Assembly: GCF_015775515.1 (NCBI RefSeq)
Contig: NZ_CP065383.1
Span: 1,178,001-1,242,000 of the forward strand
Length of the DNA stretch: 64,000 nt
Direction: 5' to 3'
From: Atribacter laminatus
GTDB lineage: Bacteria; Atribacterota; Atribacteria; Atribacterales; Atribacteraceae
How positions within the stretch are numbered: position 1 is the first letter of the stretch; every line of letters starts with the position of its first letter. Position numbers and translations under genes: made by a program. Below the pieces are notes generated by a model. That model did no database searches. It was not told where the DNA came from and saw only the letters and a list, made by a program, of their open reading frames with translations. Below, one piece after another: positions 9,183 to 17,983 of this stretch.

Positions 9183-10907
9183 TTAGAAGCTGACTGAGAT
9201 TTCGGCAGTGAACGTCCCAAGATTATCAACAATATTCCCGGTCCAATTATCGTCATATTCATCTTCCCAGGTCCCGATTTCGTAAGACAAGGTCAGATTG
9301 GTTTTGTCAGCCATTTCCCAGGCTACTTCAGCCATTGCGCTCCAGGGTTGGACATCAGCAGGAGTGACGCTGTCGTAACGACCTTCAACAGTGAGGGTGG
9401 TCTTTTCTTCGATCCATTCATACGCCAAAGCACCCACTGCGGTGATTTCAGCATTGGCTGAATCGTATTGACCTCTCACGCTGAAGTAGGCTTCATTGTT
9501 TTCACTATCAAGATCGAGTGGGTAATTCAAGTAAGCACCATAGACCTTGAAGCTACTATCCATCAAGTCATACAAACCGTGAATGATTCCGGTTTCACCC
9601 TTGGCCGCTTCAAAGGGCACATAGGTCACAGTTCCTTCTACAGCATTGGTGACCATGTCGCCAGTAGTAATAGCTGCTGCCCAGTCGTAGGACAGATCCA
9701 AGGTCCAGCTGTCGTCGCCTTCTTCATCTCCGGAGAGAATGAAGCTGGCACCGACACCAAAGCCCATTTCATCATCAGCAAAGGCGCTGGTGGTCACGGC
9801 TGAATCAGCCGGAGTGAACCCATCGACAACGTAGTGACCGTCAACGGTGATGGTGGCATCATCTGAGGCTTTGATTTCAATTTCTCCAGCCACACCATAA
9901 GCTCCAGACAGAGCCGCATAGGCACCTTCGACAGAAAGCATGACATCGGAATCATCAAAGTCGGTCCAGACATCAGCACTGACCACCAGATCGCTATCGA
10001 CGTTATAGAACTCAGTGCCTTCTGGCATCCAGGTGGCCATCACACCAACGTGTTCCCATTCAGCCCGAACCGCATAGAACTCGTTGAGGTCGCCTAAAGC
10101 TTTCCACAACACATCGCTATCTTCTGGGGTATAGCTGACATAGAATCCTTCGTAATCGAGGTCATAATCCCGATCATCATCAGGATCATCCGGTTGGTAA
10201 TCACCGAGCACCAAACCGAGACCAATCATGTTCTGACGAATTTCACCCGCTTGAATGAACCACTCGTCTTTCTGGTAGATCAACCAGAAATTATTGGCCG
10301 TGACGTTTGGAGCATCACCATAGCCGAGTGAATTAGCTGCAGTTAAGGTGATTCCAGCAGTGGTGTAGTCATTGATGGTGGCGGCGATGTAGAGATTGGT
10401 TTCATCTTCCCAGGTATTATCAGGGTCGGTGGGGGTGGGATAGTAACCTGTAAAGGTGGCAGTGAAATCACCAGTCACTTTCACTGGTTCAGCGTATTTT
10501 TCCAGAAGAGCAACTCGGTCTTCCAAGGCTTTGATGGCCTGGCTGTTTTCACCCAGAGCTCTTTTGAGGTCTTCAACGGTGACCCCGAGGTTCTTCAATT
10601 CATCAGCGAATTCCTGGATCAGTTTCTCGAGCATGGCAATGTCTTCTTGAGTGGCCAAACCAGCTTCGTCAACATACTGTTCCATATAGGCCAAGCAACG
10701 AGCCACAGCTTGAGCAAATTCATACCGGGTCAGAGCCCGATTCCCACCAAAGGTCCCATCGGGATATCCGATGACACAGCCTTTGGCTGCTAGAACTTGG
10801 ACGGCATCATATGCCCAGTGATTCAAGGGCACATCGACAAAGGGATTGGCCAAAGCTGGAATAGCTAAAGCCAAAACGAGTACAAATGCAATGAGCAGTT
10901 TCTTCAT
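9183..10907 (-). CDS. SLH-domain outer-membrane porin (OmpM-like)
   Basis: This 574-residue exported protein has a signal peptide (1-20, ending ALA), a single SLH domain (about 22-65: FVDVPLNHWAYDAV...YPDGTFGG...LTRYEFA), a coiled-coil stalk (about 85-140) and a long beta-strand-rich region with alternating polar and aromatic residues to the C-terminal Phe. This is the architecture of OmpM/Omp-alpha proteins, which tether the outer membrane to the cell wall through the SLH domain and form a barrel. Codon use is clearly richer in G and C than in neighbouring genes, as often seen for very abundant proteins. An AGGAGG site precedes the ATG. The barrel function is inferred from pattern; the SLH domain and signal peptide are directly visible. 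Confidence 0.85.
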   Translation of the reverse strand: MKKLLIAFVLVLALAIPALANPFVDVPLNHWAYDAVQVLAAKGCVIGYPDGTFGGNRALTRYEFAQAVARCLAYMEQYVDEAGLATQEDIAMLEKLIQEFADELKNLGVTVEDLKRALGENSQAIKALEDRVALLEKYAEPVKVTGDFTATFTGYYPTPTDPDNTWEDETNLYIAATINDYTTAGITLTAANSLGYGDAPNVTANNFWLIYQKDEWFIQAGEIRQNMIGLGLVLGDYQPDDPDDDRDYDLDYEGFYVSYTPEDSDVLWKALGDLNEFYAVRAEWEHVGVMATWMPEGTEFYNVDSDLVVSADVWTDFDDSDVMLSVEGAYAALSGAYGVAGEIEIKASDDATITVDGHYVVDGFTPADSAVTTSAFADDEMGFGVGASFILSGDEEGDDSWTLDLSYDWAAAITTGDMVTNAVEGTVTYVPFEAAKGETGIIHGLYDLMDSSFKVYGAYLNYPLDLDSENNEAYFSVRGQYDSANAEITAVGALAYEWIEEKTTLTVEGRYDSVTPADVQPWSAMAEVAWEMADKTNLTLSYEIGTWEDEYDDNWTGNIVDNLGTFTAEISVSF

Positions 10908-11154
10908 GATATTGCCTCCTTGGTAGTTATCTTAGATTGTATTGAGCTGTCTGCCCTTCCAAGGAGGGGTCATTCAAGAGTCTCCATGTTTCCTCTTTCG
11001 ATCCCTCTTGTTTTTCAGGCTTTCAGCTACTCTCTTCGTCTCCTCTCCTGGGCCTACCAATTCGTTGCACCTCCTTTCATTGCCCTTTGGAGTTTGGGAC
11101 GAGATCGTCTTATTTAAAGGGGTAAGAGATATGGTTTTTCACTCCTCCGTCATT
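10908..11154 (-). promoter_or_regulatory. Purine-rich leader of the SLH porin gene
   Basis: On the transcribed strand roughly 200 bases before the start codon are strongly purine-rich, with several GAGG/AAGG runs and an additional unused AAAGGAGG near 11070. I cannot fix the promoter. The sequence may be a long untranslated leader that stabilises an abundant mRNA. The far end (about 11135-11154) is the edge of a C repeat broken by the MITE. Confidence 0.3.
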
Positions 11155-11314
11155 CAGGCTGTGTCACAATCCCTTTCATACACCAAGAATAGCTTGAAAG
11201 TGGAGGATACATTCTATTTATCTTCAGTTTTTGGGTTATCTATTCCCAATATTCCTGTAAAATATTAACATAAGTGGTGGTAAAAAATTTATAGAATAAT
11301 TATGACACAGTCTG
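11155..11314. mobile_element. 160-bp MITE sharing the ends of the IS1182 element
   Basis: The left end CAGGCTGTGTCACA is identical over 14 bases to the left end of the element at 5538. The right end on the complement, CAGACTGTGTCATAATTAT, differs by one base over 19 from that element's right end. The interior has no gene and no obvious similarity to the full element. A 3-bp duplication ATT flanks it (11152-11154 and 11315-11317). Removing it restores an intact module C copy. It is best explained as a non-autonomous element mobilised by an IS1182 transposase. Confidence 0.85.
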
Positions 11315-11600
11315 ATTGCGAGGAGCATCCTATGCGACGTGGCAATCTCTGCCACCAAATATGTCACTCTAATGAGTCCGGTGTCTTCTCCATGATAACG
11401 TGAGAATCTCATCTTTTCAATACTACAATTCAACACATAATAAAAGATGAATCATGAGATTGCCACGACCTCAAAAAACGAGGTCTCGCAATGACGACTA
11501 AAAGTTCCTTCTCCCTTGATGGGAGAAGGGAAGGATGAGGGTGAAAGCCCAGAATGAGATCCCAGTTGGTTGCACTCATTAAGATATCTATAAAAAACAT
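11315..11600. repeat. Repeat block after the MITE (C, D-like, C, E)
   Basis: The right half of the interrupted C copy (11315-11352) is followed by a degenerate D-like stretch, an inverted C copy with the CTCAAAAAACGAG loop (about 11457-11495) and module E (about 11505-11550). No gene is visible. Confidence 0.7.
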
Positions 11601-11655
11601 ACCTGTATTTTCAGGATAATAATTAAAAAAGATGATCCATTCTTCAAAAAGGATT

Positions 11656-12780
11656 TTATTTACTGATTGTAATATTTTTCGCTTCATCATACATAGTGAC
11701 AATGTTTTCTGGTGGAACATCCGGCTGAATGTCATGGACAGCAGCGAGAATATAACCATCAGGTCCAAGTTCCTGTATTCTTTTGTGAACCTCTCTTTTT
11801 ACGTCTTCGATTGATCCATTGGGCATAACCTGAGTGGTATCAATTGCCCCCCAGAACGAGAGTTCTTTCCCAAACTTATCCTTCAGTACTTTTGTATCCA
11901 TACCTTGGGCAGAAACCTGAATTGGATTGAGAATATCAACACCAATTTCAATCAAATCAGGAATAAAGTTAAAAATACTCCCGCAGGAATGATAAAGAAG
12001 CTTGGCGTTTGGAGCTAATTTTTTAAGGTTTTTAAAATATTCTTTATGGTAAGGTTTAATTAAATTACGGTAGGTTTGGGGATTCATAATGACATTTTCG
12101 GCGGTCGCTAAATCATCTCCGACAAAAATGATATCGAGATACTCGCCAACTTCCTGCAAGAAAAGAGAGTACCTTTGTAGTTGATAATGATACATTCCTT
12201 CCAATTGGGCAGTAGCAAAGTCAGGGTCTATTACTAAATCCATAAGATAGTTTTCAAAACCTCGTAAATACCAACATGGCTCGAAAATACCAGAATCAAT
12301 CATGTCACCAACCAGGCAAAATTCTCCTTTATCGTGCAATTTTTTGGCTTTTTCTCTTAACCCTTTTAGATCCATACTTTTTTCTGGATTTGGCCAAGAA
12401 TATTCTTTGAGTTCTTCCAAACTTTTTCCCGCCAAAGGGTGATCAATCATGTCATAATAAAGGCCTTCTTGAGGCATGCGAAAGGTTATTCCAAACTCAT
12501 TTCGGTAGGTGTTATCATCAATCATTTCTTTTTGAAAAATCGGATGAGGATGAATACCACGAGTATCAATATTTAAAATCTGCAGCACTTCTTCATCGAC
12601 AAAAACCACTTGAAAATTTTCCATCATAAAACGAGTTTCTTTTTCAATCCCCAAAAGCTTTTTTAAGTTTTCATAGGCTTTTCTGGTTAAGGTGGTGCAA
12701 TTGGTCGTTCCTAAATCCATAGGGATACGATCGGGAACTTCTTTATTAAGGGAACGCATTACTCTTTCTTTTGAGTTCAT
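11656..12780 (-). CDS. URO-D family protein, probable corrinoid-type methyltransferase
   Basis: This protein belongs to the uroporphyrinogen decarboxylase superfamily, in the branch containing cobamide-dependent methyltransferases such as MtaA/MtbA. An HSCG motif (about residue 265) matches the His-x-Cys zinc ligands of that branch, which argues against haem synthesis, as does the absence of other hem genes. The ATG at 12786 abuts the AGGAGGG ribosome site with no spacing. I therefore start at the next ATG (12780), six bases from it, giving 374 residues. The partner corrinoid protein and the methyl donor are not in this window. A second paralogue lies at 23987-24991. Confidence 0.8.
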   Translation of the reverse strand: MNSKERVMRSLNKEVPDRIPMDLGTTNCTTLTRKAYENLKKLLGIEKETRFMMENFQVVFVDEEVLQILNIDTRGIHPHPIFQKEMIDDNTYRNEFGITFRMPQEGLYYDMIDHPLAGKSLEELKEYSWPNPEKSMDLKGLREKAKKLHDKGEFCLVGDMIDSGIFEPCWYLRGFENYLMDLVIDPDFATAQLEGMYHYQLQRYSLFLQEVGEYLDIIFVGDDLATAENVIMNPQTYRNLIKPYHKEYFKNLKKLAPNAKLLYHSCGSIFNFIPDLIEIGVDILNPIQVSAQGMDTKVLKDKFGKELSFWGAIDTTQVMPNGSIEDVKREVHKRIQELGPDGYILAAVHDIQPDVPPENIVTMYDEAKNITISK

Positions 12781-12859
12781 ATTCATCCCTCCTGAAATAA
12801 ATATTTAACTTACTATTCCGAAAATACCGGAATAAGAGAAAAATGATTAAGCATAAAAG

Positions 12860-13213
12860 ATGAAGGCACACCCCCCTTAAATCCCCCATCAATGGGGGAA
12901 TAATTCATCAATTCCCCTCCTTGGAGGGGTGCCGCTTTCGCGGTGGGGAGGGTGTCTTTAATCCGTCATCCTGAGGCTTCGTTTTTTGAAGCCGTGAGGA
13001 TCTCATCTTTTTAAATTTTTTCACCCTTTTCTAAAGGAGGAAGCCTTTTTATGGGTTTCTTACTTCCAAAGTTCATCAATTTTTATTTTTTTATTCGACT
13101 CACGATTCACTGCTCGCAACTCACTGTTCTTCGGAATGAGATTGCCACGTCGCATAGGACGCTACTCGCAATGACGGAGCAGGAAAAAATTCAAATCCCC
13201 CCTTCATCCCCCT
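12860..13213. repeat. Composite repeat block (inverted A, D, C, F) interrupted by IS481
   Basis: An inverted module A copy spans 12864-12956 and D is at about 12962-13010. A C copy with a TAGGACGCTAC-type loop is at about 13137-13178. The left half of module F ends at 13213, where the IS481 element begins, and F continues at 14518. No gene is supported. Confidence 0.75.
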
Positions 13214-14517
13214 TGTACGAACGGGGACATAGGTTACACTTTAGTCTAAGGACATAGGTAACACTTTTTAATCATCTTGAATCTCCGTTGATTCAAAAGT
13301 AAGGGTCTTTTTATCAATTATACCAATATCATAGGTAGAGAAACTAACTAACCAGGAATGAGTATAGTCTTTGAATCCGAGAAGTTCACCAGCAAAGACT
13401 TTACTGATTCTGATCAGACGGTTGCCATAAAGAGAAATCCGTCCTGAGGAATCGACTTTACGAGTGAGCGTATGATGAGGATATTCACAATCACTTAAGG
13501 TTTTTGGATAGGGCCGGTCACTTTTGTGGTACCAGGAAGCTGGGGTTTCTTGGTTGATTGCTTCATGGGGTCGTACGGTGTTATAGATGGTTTTAAAGGT
13601 TTCAAAGCGGTCTTGTTGGGTGAAAAGATTGGTGGCTGGTTTTTGACAGGCCTCTTCTTTTAAGGTGCGGTGCATCCGTTCATGACGGCTATTTTGTTCT
13701 GGATGTCCCGGATCAATGCGCTCTAAGATGATGCCGAGTTTCACTAACCACACCGAGAGTTGAGTGAGTCCAAAGGGAGAGTGAAGAGAAGCAAAGGGAC
13801 TCCCGTTATCACTGCGGATCACCTGGGGAAGACCATATGTGGAAAAGCACTCTTTGAAGACCGGAAGGGATTCTTGAATGCTGGGAGAGGAAAGAGCTTC
13901 ACAGGCAAGGAGATACCGGCTATAGTGATCGGTGATGGTTAAAGGATAACAGTATTTCCGATCTTGGGTTCGAAATTGTCCTTTAAAGTCGACACACCAG
14001 ATCTCATTGGGTTCATGGCTGGTTCGAAGTTGACTGGTTGGCACACTTCTTCTCAATCGACGAGGGTGTGATCTCACCAGTCCATGGCGAGATAAGATGG
14101 CACTGATGGTACTGATTGCTGGAAAGACAATATCGGGATACTGTCTTTCCAAGGCGGGCTTGAGCTTTTTAGCTCCCCAACTGGGATGCTTGAATTTGGT
14201 ATCCAGAATCATTTGCTCGGTCAGGGCATCAGTTTGACCCGCCAGGTGATGAGGACGTCGGGATTGATCTTTAAGTCCATCCAAACCAAAGGCTTGAAAA
14301 CGATGAATAAACTTATAGGCGGTTTTTCGAGAGATTCCATATTCTCGACACAAATCTGTCACCTTTTCCTTGTTGAGATAACGATAAATCAATTCTTGTC
14401 TGAGATCCACTTTGTGTACCTCCGTCCATGGCATAAGGCATTCCTCCTTATGCCAGTAGTATACAAAGTGTTACCTATGTGTCAGGAACTTTCTGTTACC
14501 TATGTGTCCGGATCATA
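13214..14517 (-). mobile_element. IS481-family insertion sequence, about 1.3 kb
   Basis: Each end carries two direct copies of a transposase-binding-like motif: GGACATAGGTTACAC and GGACATAGGTAACAC on the left (about 13225-13265), and on the complement GGACACATAGGTAACA and GACACATAGGTAACAC on the right (about 14466-14509). The outer boundary is placed where module F is interrupted. A 5-bp CCCCT at 13209-13213 and 14518-14522 is the likely target duplication, but the homopolymeric context makes this uncertain by a few bases. The remnant of module F continues to about 14540, followed by about 150 bp without recognisable content. Confidence 0.8.
13268..14434 (-). CDS. IS481-family transposase (DDE integrase core)
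   Basis: This 388-residue transposase has an N-terminal helix-turn-helix (about residues 10-60, with CREYGISRKTAYKFIHRF), a second DNA-binding segment (70-130), and the rve integrase core starting around WCVDFKGQF (first Asp). The second Asp is in VIRSDNGSPF and the Glu in RHERMHRTLKEE. A C-terminal tail follows. The reading frame is intact and full length. The start ATG lies 83 bp inside the right boundary of the element. Confidence 0.92.
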   Translation of the reverse strand: MPWTEVHKVDLRQELIYRYLNKEKVTDLCREYGISRKTAYKFIHRFQAFGLDGLKDQSRRPHHLAGQTDALTEQMILDTKFKHPSWGAKKLKPALERQYPDIVFPAISTISAILSRHGLVRSHPRRLRRSVPTSQLRTSHEPNEIWCVDFKGQFRTQDRKYCYPLTITDHYSRYLLACEALSSPSIQESLPVFKECFSTYGLPQVIRSDNGSPFASLHSPFGLTQLSVWLVKLGIILERIDPGHPEQNSRHERMHRTLKEEACQKPATNLFTQQDRFETFKTIYNTVRPHEAINQETPASWYHKSDRPYPKTLSDCEYPHHTLTRKVDSSGRISLYGNRLIRISKVFAGELLGFKDYTHSWLVSFSTYDIGIIDKKTLTFESTEIQDD

Positions 14518-14698
14518 CCCCTTTGCTAAAGGGGGAGATTCATTTCTATATAAGCAATTTTCATTCTCTTCTGATGCAGTTGTTCGTCATGGATGTCTTT
14601 CCTAATTATACCTTGATCAGTAAAAAATATTCTTTATTCTTAGGTAGAACCAGAGTGAAAATAAAAAATCGAGTAGTGTAACAGTTTACTTGTTTTCT

Positions 14699-16129
14699 TT
14701 AGGAAAAGGTTCTTTGCTGCTGAACGGTGCTTTGTTTCTTAGTTAATAAGGGCGTTCTTCTGCGTTGATAATAGGATTCTTTATAAGTATTAATGAAAGG
14801 GACATGGGTATTAACAAACTTCCGGATAAAGCCCCAAACATTAGAAATTTGTTTTCCTTGCCGATAAAAATCAATATAAGCGGAAAGAATCATTTTCTGG
14901 ATTTCTCGGGGTTTTAGATAATCACCAGTGATGACTGAATGAGCGCCATCAAAAAGCTTCCAATCCCAAGTAAAAATTCGGTTTTCCTTCATCATGTTTT
15001 GAAAAAACTTCGTTCCGGGAAATGGAGTGAGTACTGAAAATTGAGCGATATCAATATTCAATTTTTTGGCATACTCAATTGTTTTCGTGATAGTTTCTTG
15101 AGTATCGTGGATGTTTCCAAGAATAAATGAGCCTAGGACCTTGATTCCGTTGGAATGAAGGACTTTAATGGCTTTTTCTGAAATCTCGGTCGTGATTTTC
15201 TTCCCATAATCCTTCAGCGATTGAGGATCGGCACTTTCAAGTCCCAAAAAGACCATTTTCAAACCGGCTGAAGCCATTTTTTTAATGATGGAAACATTAT
15301 TCATGATAGTGTCCACGCGTGAAAAGCACCACCATTTAATGTTCATCTGATTTTTTTGGATTTTTTCTGCCATGAGCTCAACGCGTTCGGGTTTTAAGGT
15401 AAAATTATCATCCATGAAAGCGAAGCCACGATACCCGTAATCGTAATAAAGTTGCTCTAATTCCGCCATAATATTTTCAATGGAACGAGTTCTCCAACGG
15501 GTTCCAGCAAAATTAGATGACGCACAAAAAGAACAAGCAAACGGACATCCTCGGCTGGTTACTATATTCATTAATGGTTCGCCTTCAATTTGAGTCATCC
15601 AATATTTCCCTAAGGGAAGAAGGTCTCTTGAAGGGAAAGGAATGTCATCTAAATTATCAGGTGGTTGGGGAATGGATGCTTCAAATATGACATTGTCCTT
15701 CCGGTAGGAAATACCTGGGAGGTTATGAATATTTTTTTTATCTTCGAGATTCTGCACAAGGTGAGTAAAAGTATATTCCCCTTCGCCCTTAACGATATAG
15801 TCAACAATACCCAAGGAAAGGATTTCTTTATCTCTAAAAGTGGCATGATAACCTCCCATGACGGTTATACAACCCCTTTGTTTGGCTATTGTTGCGATAT
15901 CAAGTGCTTTAAAAATTTTATTGCTCTCACAGGTAATTCCCACTAAATCGCAGTTGGCAAGTTCTTGTTCCAAGCTGGACTTTTTTTCAACTTGTAAATC
16001 AAGGATTTTAACCTGATGACGGTTTTTTTGCAAAACCGAAGCTAAGTAACCTAATCCAAGAGGGGGGAGCTTAAGACCCACGGAATTATAAATGCCTGGT
16101 GAGGGTGGATTGACTAGCAAGATTTTCAT
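14699..16129 (-). CDS. B12-binding domain radical SAM protein
   Basis: This 476-residue cytoplasmic enzyme has an N-terminal cobalamin-binding Rossmann-type domain (about residues 1-135, opening LLVNPPSPG) and a radical SAM core starting near residue 185. The [4Fe-4S] ligands are C195, C199 and C202 in RGCPFACSFC. This is the layout of class B radical SAM methylases and the BchE/HpnJ group; the substrate is not predictable. The gene lies 39 bp downstream of the tetR-like gene on the same strand. The pair is probably one operon controlled by the palindrome at 16758-16791. The C-terminus is basic and contains a YYQRRRTP stretch. Confidence 0.85.
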   Translation of the reverse strand: MKILLVNPPSPGIYNSVGLKLPPLGLGYLASVLQKNRHQVKILDLQVEKKSSLEQELANCDLVGITCESNKIFKALDIATIAKQRGCITVMGGYHATFRDKEILSLGIVDYIVKGEGEYTFTHLVQNLEDKKNIHNLPGISYRKDNVIFEASIPQPPDNLDDIPFPSRDLLPLGKYWMTQIEGEPLMNIVTSRGCPFACSFCASSNFAGTRWRTRSIENIMAELEQLYYDYGYRGFAFMDDNFTLKPERVELMAEKIQKNQMNIKWWCFSRVDTIMNNVSIIKKMASAGLKMVFLGLESADPQSLKDYGKKITTEISEKAIKVLHSNGIKVLGSFILGNIHDTQETITKTIEYAKKLNIDIAQFSVLTPFPGTKFFQNMMKENRIFTWDWKLFDGAHSVITGDYLKPREIQKMILSAYIDFYRQGKQISNVWGFIRKFVNTHVPFINTYKESYYQRRRTPLLTKKQSTVQQQRTFS

Positions 16130-16168
16130 ACTATATCTCCCTTTTATATGTTTATTATTTCGTATGTT

Positions 16169-16744
16169 TTAATGGATAGAGTGAAGTTCAAAGTCGTCAA
16201 GTAAATCGAAAAGTTTTTGTTTTATGTTGACTCGAGTTTTATCGTCGACCATCTGGAACCCAAATAACTCAGAAAGCCATAACCCTTCACAGGTTAAACG
16301 AATTATGGTAGCTAAAGTTGAAAAATCCAAAGATAGTATCTCTTCTTGGGACTCATTGATAAACTTTCGAACCGGAAGTAAGAATTTTGGATCCATTGTT
16401 AAGGCTGCCAATATTGCATATTTGTATTGATTTAAGTGAATTTTTTGGTTAAAACAGACATTGATATAGTTTTTTAACCAATTAATTGATTGGATAGTTC
16501 TATCATTTTCTTGACTACTCAATAAAATATCTTTTCTTAAAGAGCTTTTTAGTTCTTTAAGAAATAGTTCTAACATAGCTTGGACCAGAAGCTCTTTGGA
16601 TGGAAAGTGATATAAAAGTCCACCCTTACTTACATTTGCACGTTGGGCAATGTTTTCTAAGGTAAAATGTGTCATACCTTGCTCTTCAATGAGCTTGCAA
16701 GCTGCTTGTAAAATTTTATCCCTTAAATTAACTTCTGAATTCAT
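16169..16744 (-). CDS. TetR/AcrR-family transcriptional regulator
   Basis: This 191-residue repressor-type protein has the TetR N-terminal helix-turn-helix at residues 8-55 (TLENIAQRANVSKGGLLYHF followed by PSKELL). The C-terminal ligand domain is of a kind common in TetR proteins with no predictable ligand. The gene's own promoter is overlapped by a perfect 34-bp palindrome, so autorepression is likely and control of the downstream radical SAM gene follows if they are co-transcribed. An AAGGA site lies before the ATG. Confidence 0.9.
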   Translation of the reverse strand: MNSEVNLRDKILQAACKLIEEQGMTHFTLENIAQRANVSKGGLLYHFPSKELLVQAMLELFLKELKSSLRKDILLSSQENDRTIQSINWLKNYINVCFNQKIHLNQYKYAILAALTMDPKFLLPVRKFINESQEEILSLDFSTLATIIRLTCEGLWLSELFGFQMVDDKTRVNIKQKLFDLLDDFELHSIH

Positions 16745-16757
16745 ATCTGATTTCCTT

Positions 16758-16814
16758 TACAATCTATACCGTCTAGACGGTATAGATTGTACCAGTTTTT
16801 GGTTTTTTGGTCAA
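16758..16814 (-). promoter_or_regulatory. TetR promoter with overlapping palindromic operator
   Basis: On the minus strand there is a -35 box TTGACC (16809-16814), a 17-bp spacer and a -10 box TACAAT (16786-16791). A perfect palindrome spans 16758-16791; its half is TACAATCTATACCGTCT. The -10 box forms one edge of the palindrome and the likely transcription start falls within it. Binding there would block RNA polymerase. The promoter match and the symmetry are direct observations; TetR binding is inferred from position. Confidence 0.85.
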
Positions 16815-16839
16815 AAACTGCTTTTGTTGTATCAAACGA

Positions 16840-17540
16840 GGATGAGAGCCCAGGATACGACATGCCATGGCATGTCGCTACATTAATTGGGCACGATAAA
16901 GGTTGAGGGGGCGAATGAAAAAAGAATGAAAGGATAAAAGAAAAAATTACAAGATGAGATCCTCACGGCTTCTAAATACGAAGCCTCAGGATGACGGATT
17001 AAAGGCACACCCCCCTTTATCCCCCCTCAATGGGGGAATTTATAAGATGGTATTTTCAGGATAGGACTTCATGTTGCATAATAGCACCAGATAACAATGA
17101 AAATATGTAAATACCAATCAATCTCCTCCTTTAGCAAAGGGGGTAAGGGGGATTTGATTTTTTTTCTTGCTCCGTCATTGCAAGGAGCGTCCTATGCGAC
17201 GTGGCAATCTCATTGAGCCATTCTTTCATCCTGAGGAAGGTAGCGTTTTACCGGACAGGATAAGCATCTCATTTATACCAATTCCACAAATCCACACATA
17301 ATAAAAGATGACTGAAGAGATTGCCACGACCTCAAAAAACCAGGTCTCGCAATGACGACTCAAAGTTCCTTCTCCCTTGATGGGAGAAGGTGAGGATAAG
17401 GGTTGAAGACCAAGACTCGACATGCCATGGCATGTCGCTACATTAATCGGGCACGATAAAGGCTGAGGGGGCGAGGGGGAGAATGGGAGAGGGGGCGAAT
17501 GAAAAAAGAATGAAAGGATAAAAGAAAAATGATAAAATAA
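16840..17540. repeat. Composite intergenic repeat block (B, D, A fragment, H, F, C, E, B)
   Basis: The B palindrome occurs twice (16859-16876 and 17419-17436), each followed by a CGCTACATTAAT tail and a GGGCACGATAAAGG(T/C)TGAGGGGG segment. Between them are D (about 16955-17000), an inverted A fragment (17003-17040), a degenerate H (about 17060-17095), F (about 17112-17152), C copies (about 17168-17212 and 17318-17356) and E (about 17365-17405). No gene is supported in this stretch. Confidence 0.75.
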
Positions 17541-17557
17541 AATTTGGGGGTGAACAA

Positions 17558-17983
17558 ATGAGTAGCATTGGATACTCAAAGTATATTGTAGAGCTCAGAA
17601 ATGAAATGTTGACTTTGAAAGACTTAAACTATGCCTATAATTCGGTTATTGAAGAAATAATCATAGAAACCAAAAGATTTCTCACGGCTTTAGCCAAGAT
17701 AGCTTCAGTTGGAGAGAGAAATTTTACCTTTGAATATAATAATATTTCTTTTTCTATTAGCCATGATAATCGTGGTGTTTATACTTGTTCTTATTCTTTT
17801 CAGAGTGATGATAAGGATATCGCCCAAATAGTTAAAGATACTCAATGTTCAAGCGATGTTGCTGTACAGATTTATATTCTAAAGAATTCTGAAGAAATTA
17901 TTAAAAAATGTATCGAAGTGGTGCGAAAAATTTGTTCAGAAATTCATCAACAGGTAGAAGTTCTCTCAAAGTTTGCAAATTAG
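17558..17983 (+). CDS. Hypothetical protein, 141 residues
   Basis: I do not recognise this protein. It is soluble, acidic to neutral, with an N-terminal helical half (residues 1-50), a central beta-rich part (about 52-85: FTFEYNNISFSISHD...YTCSYSF) and a C-terminal helix. It has no signal peptide or membrane segment. A GGGGGTGA ribosome site precedes the ATG at normal spacing, and codon use is natural, so I consider the gene real. It is convergent with the MscS-type channel gene; the two stop codons abut with no spacer (TAG|CTA), leaving no room for a terminator between them. Confidence 0.65.
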   Translation: MSSIGYSKYIVELRNEMLTLKDLNYAYNSVIEEIIIETKRFLTALAKIASVGERNFTFEYNNISFSISHDNRGVYTCSYSFQSDDKDIAQIVKDTQCSSDVAVQIYILKNSEEIIKKCIEVVRKICSEIHQQVEVLSKFAN

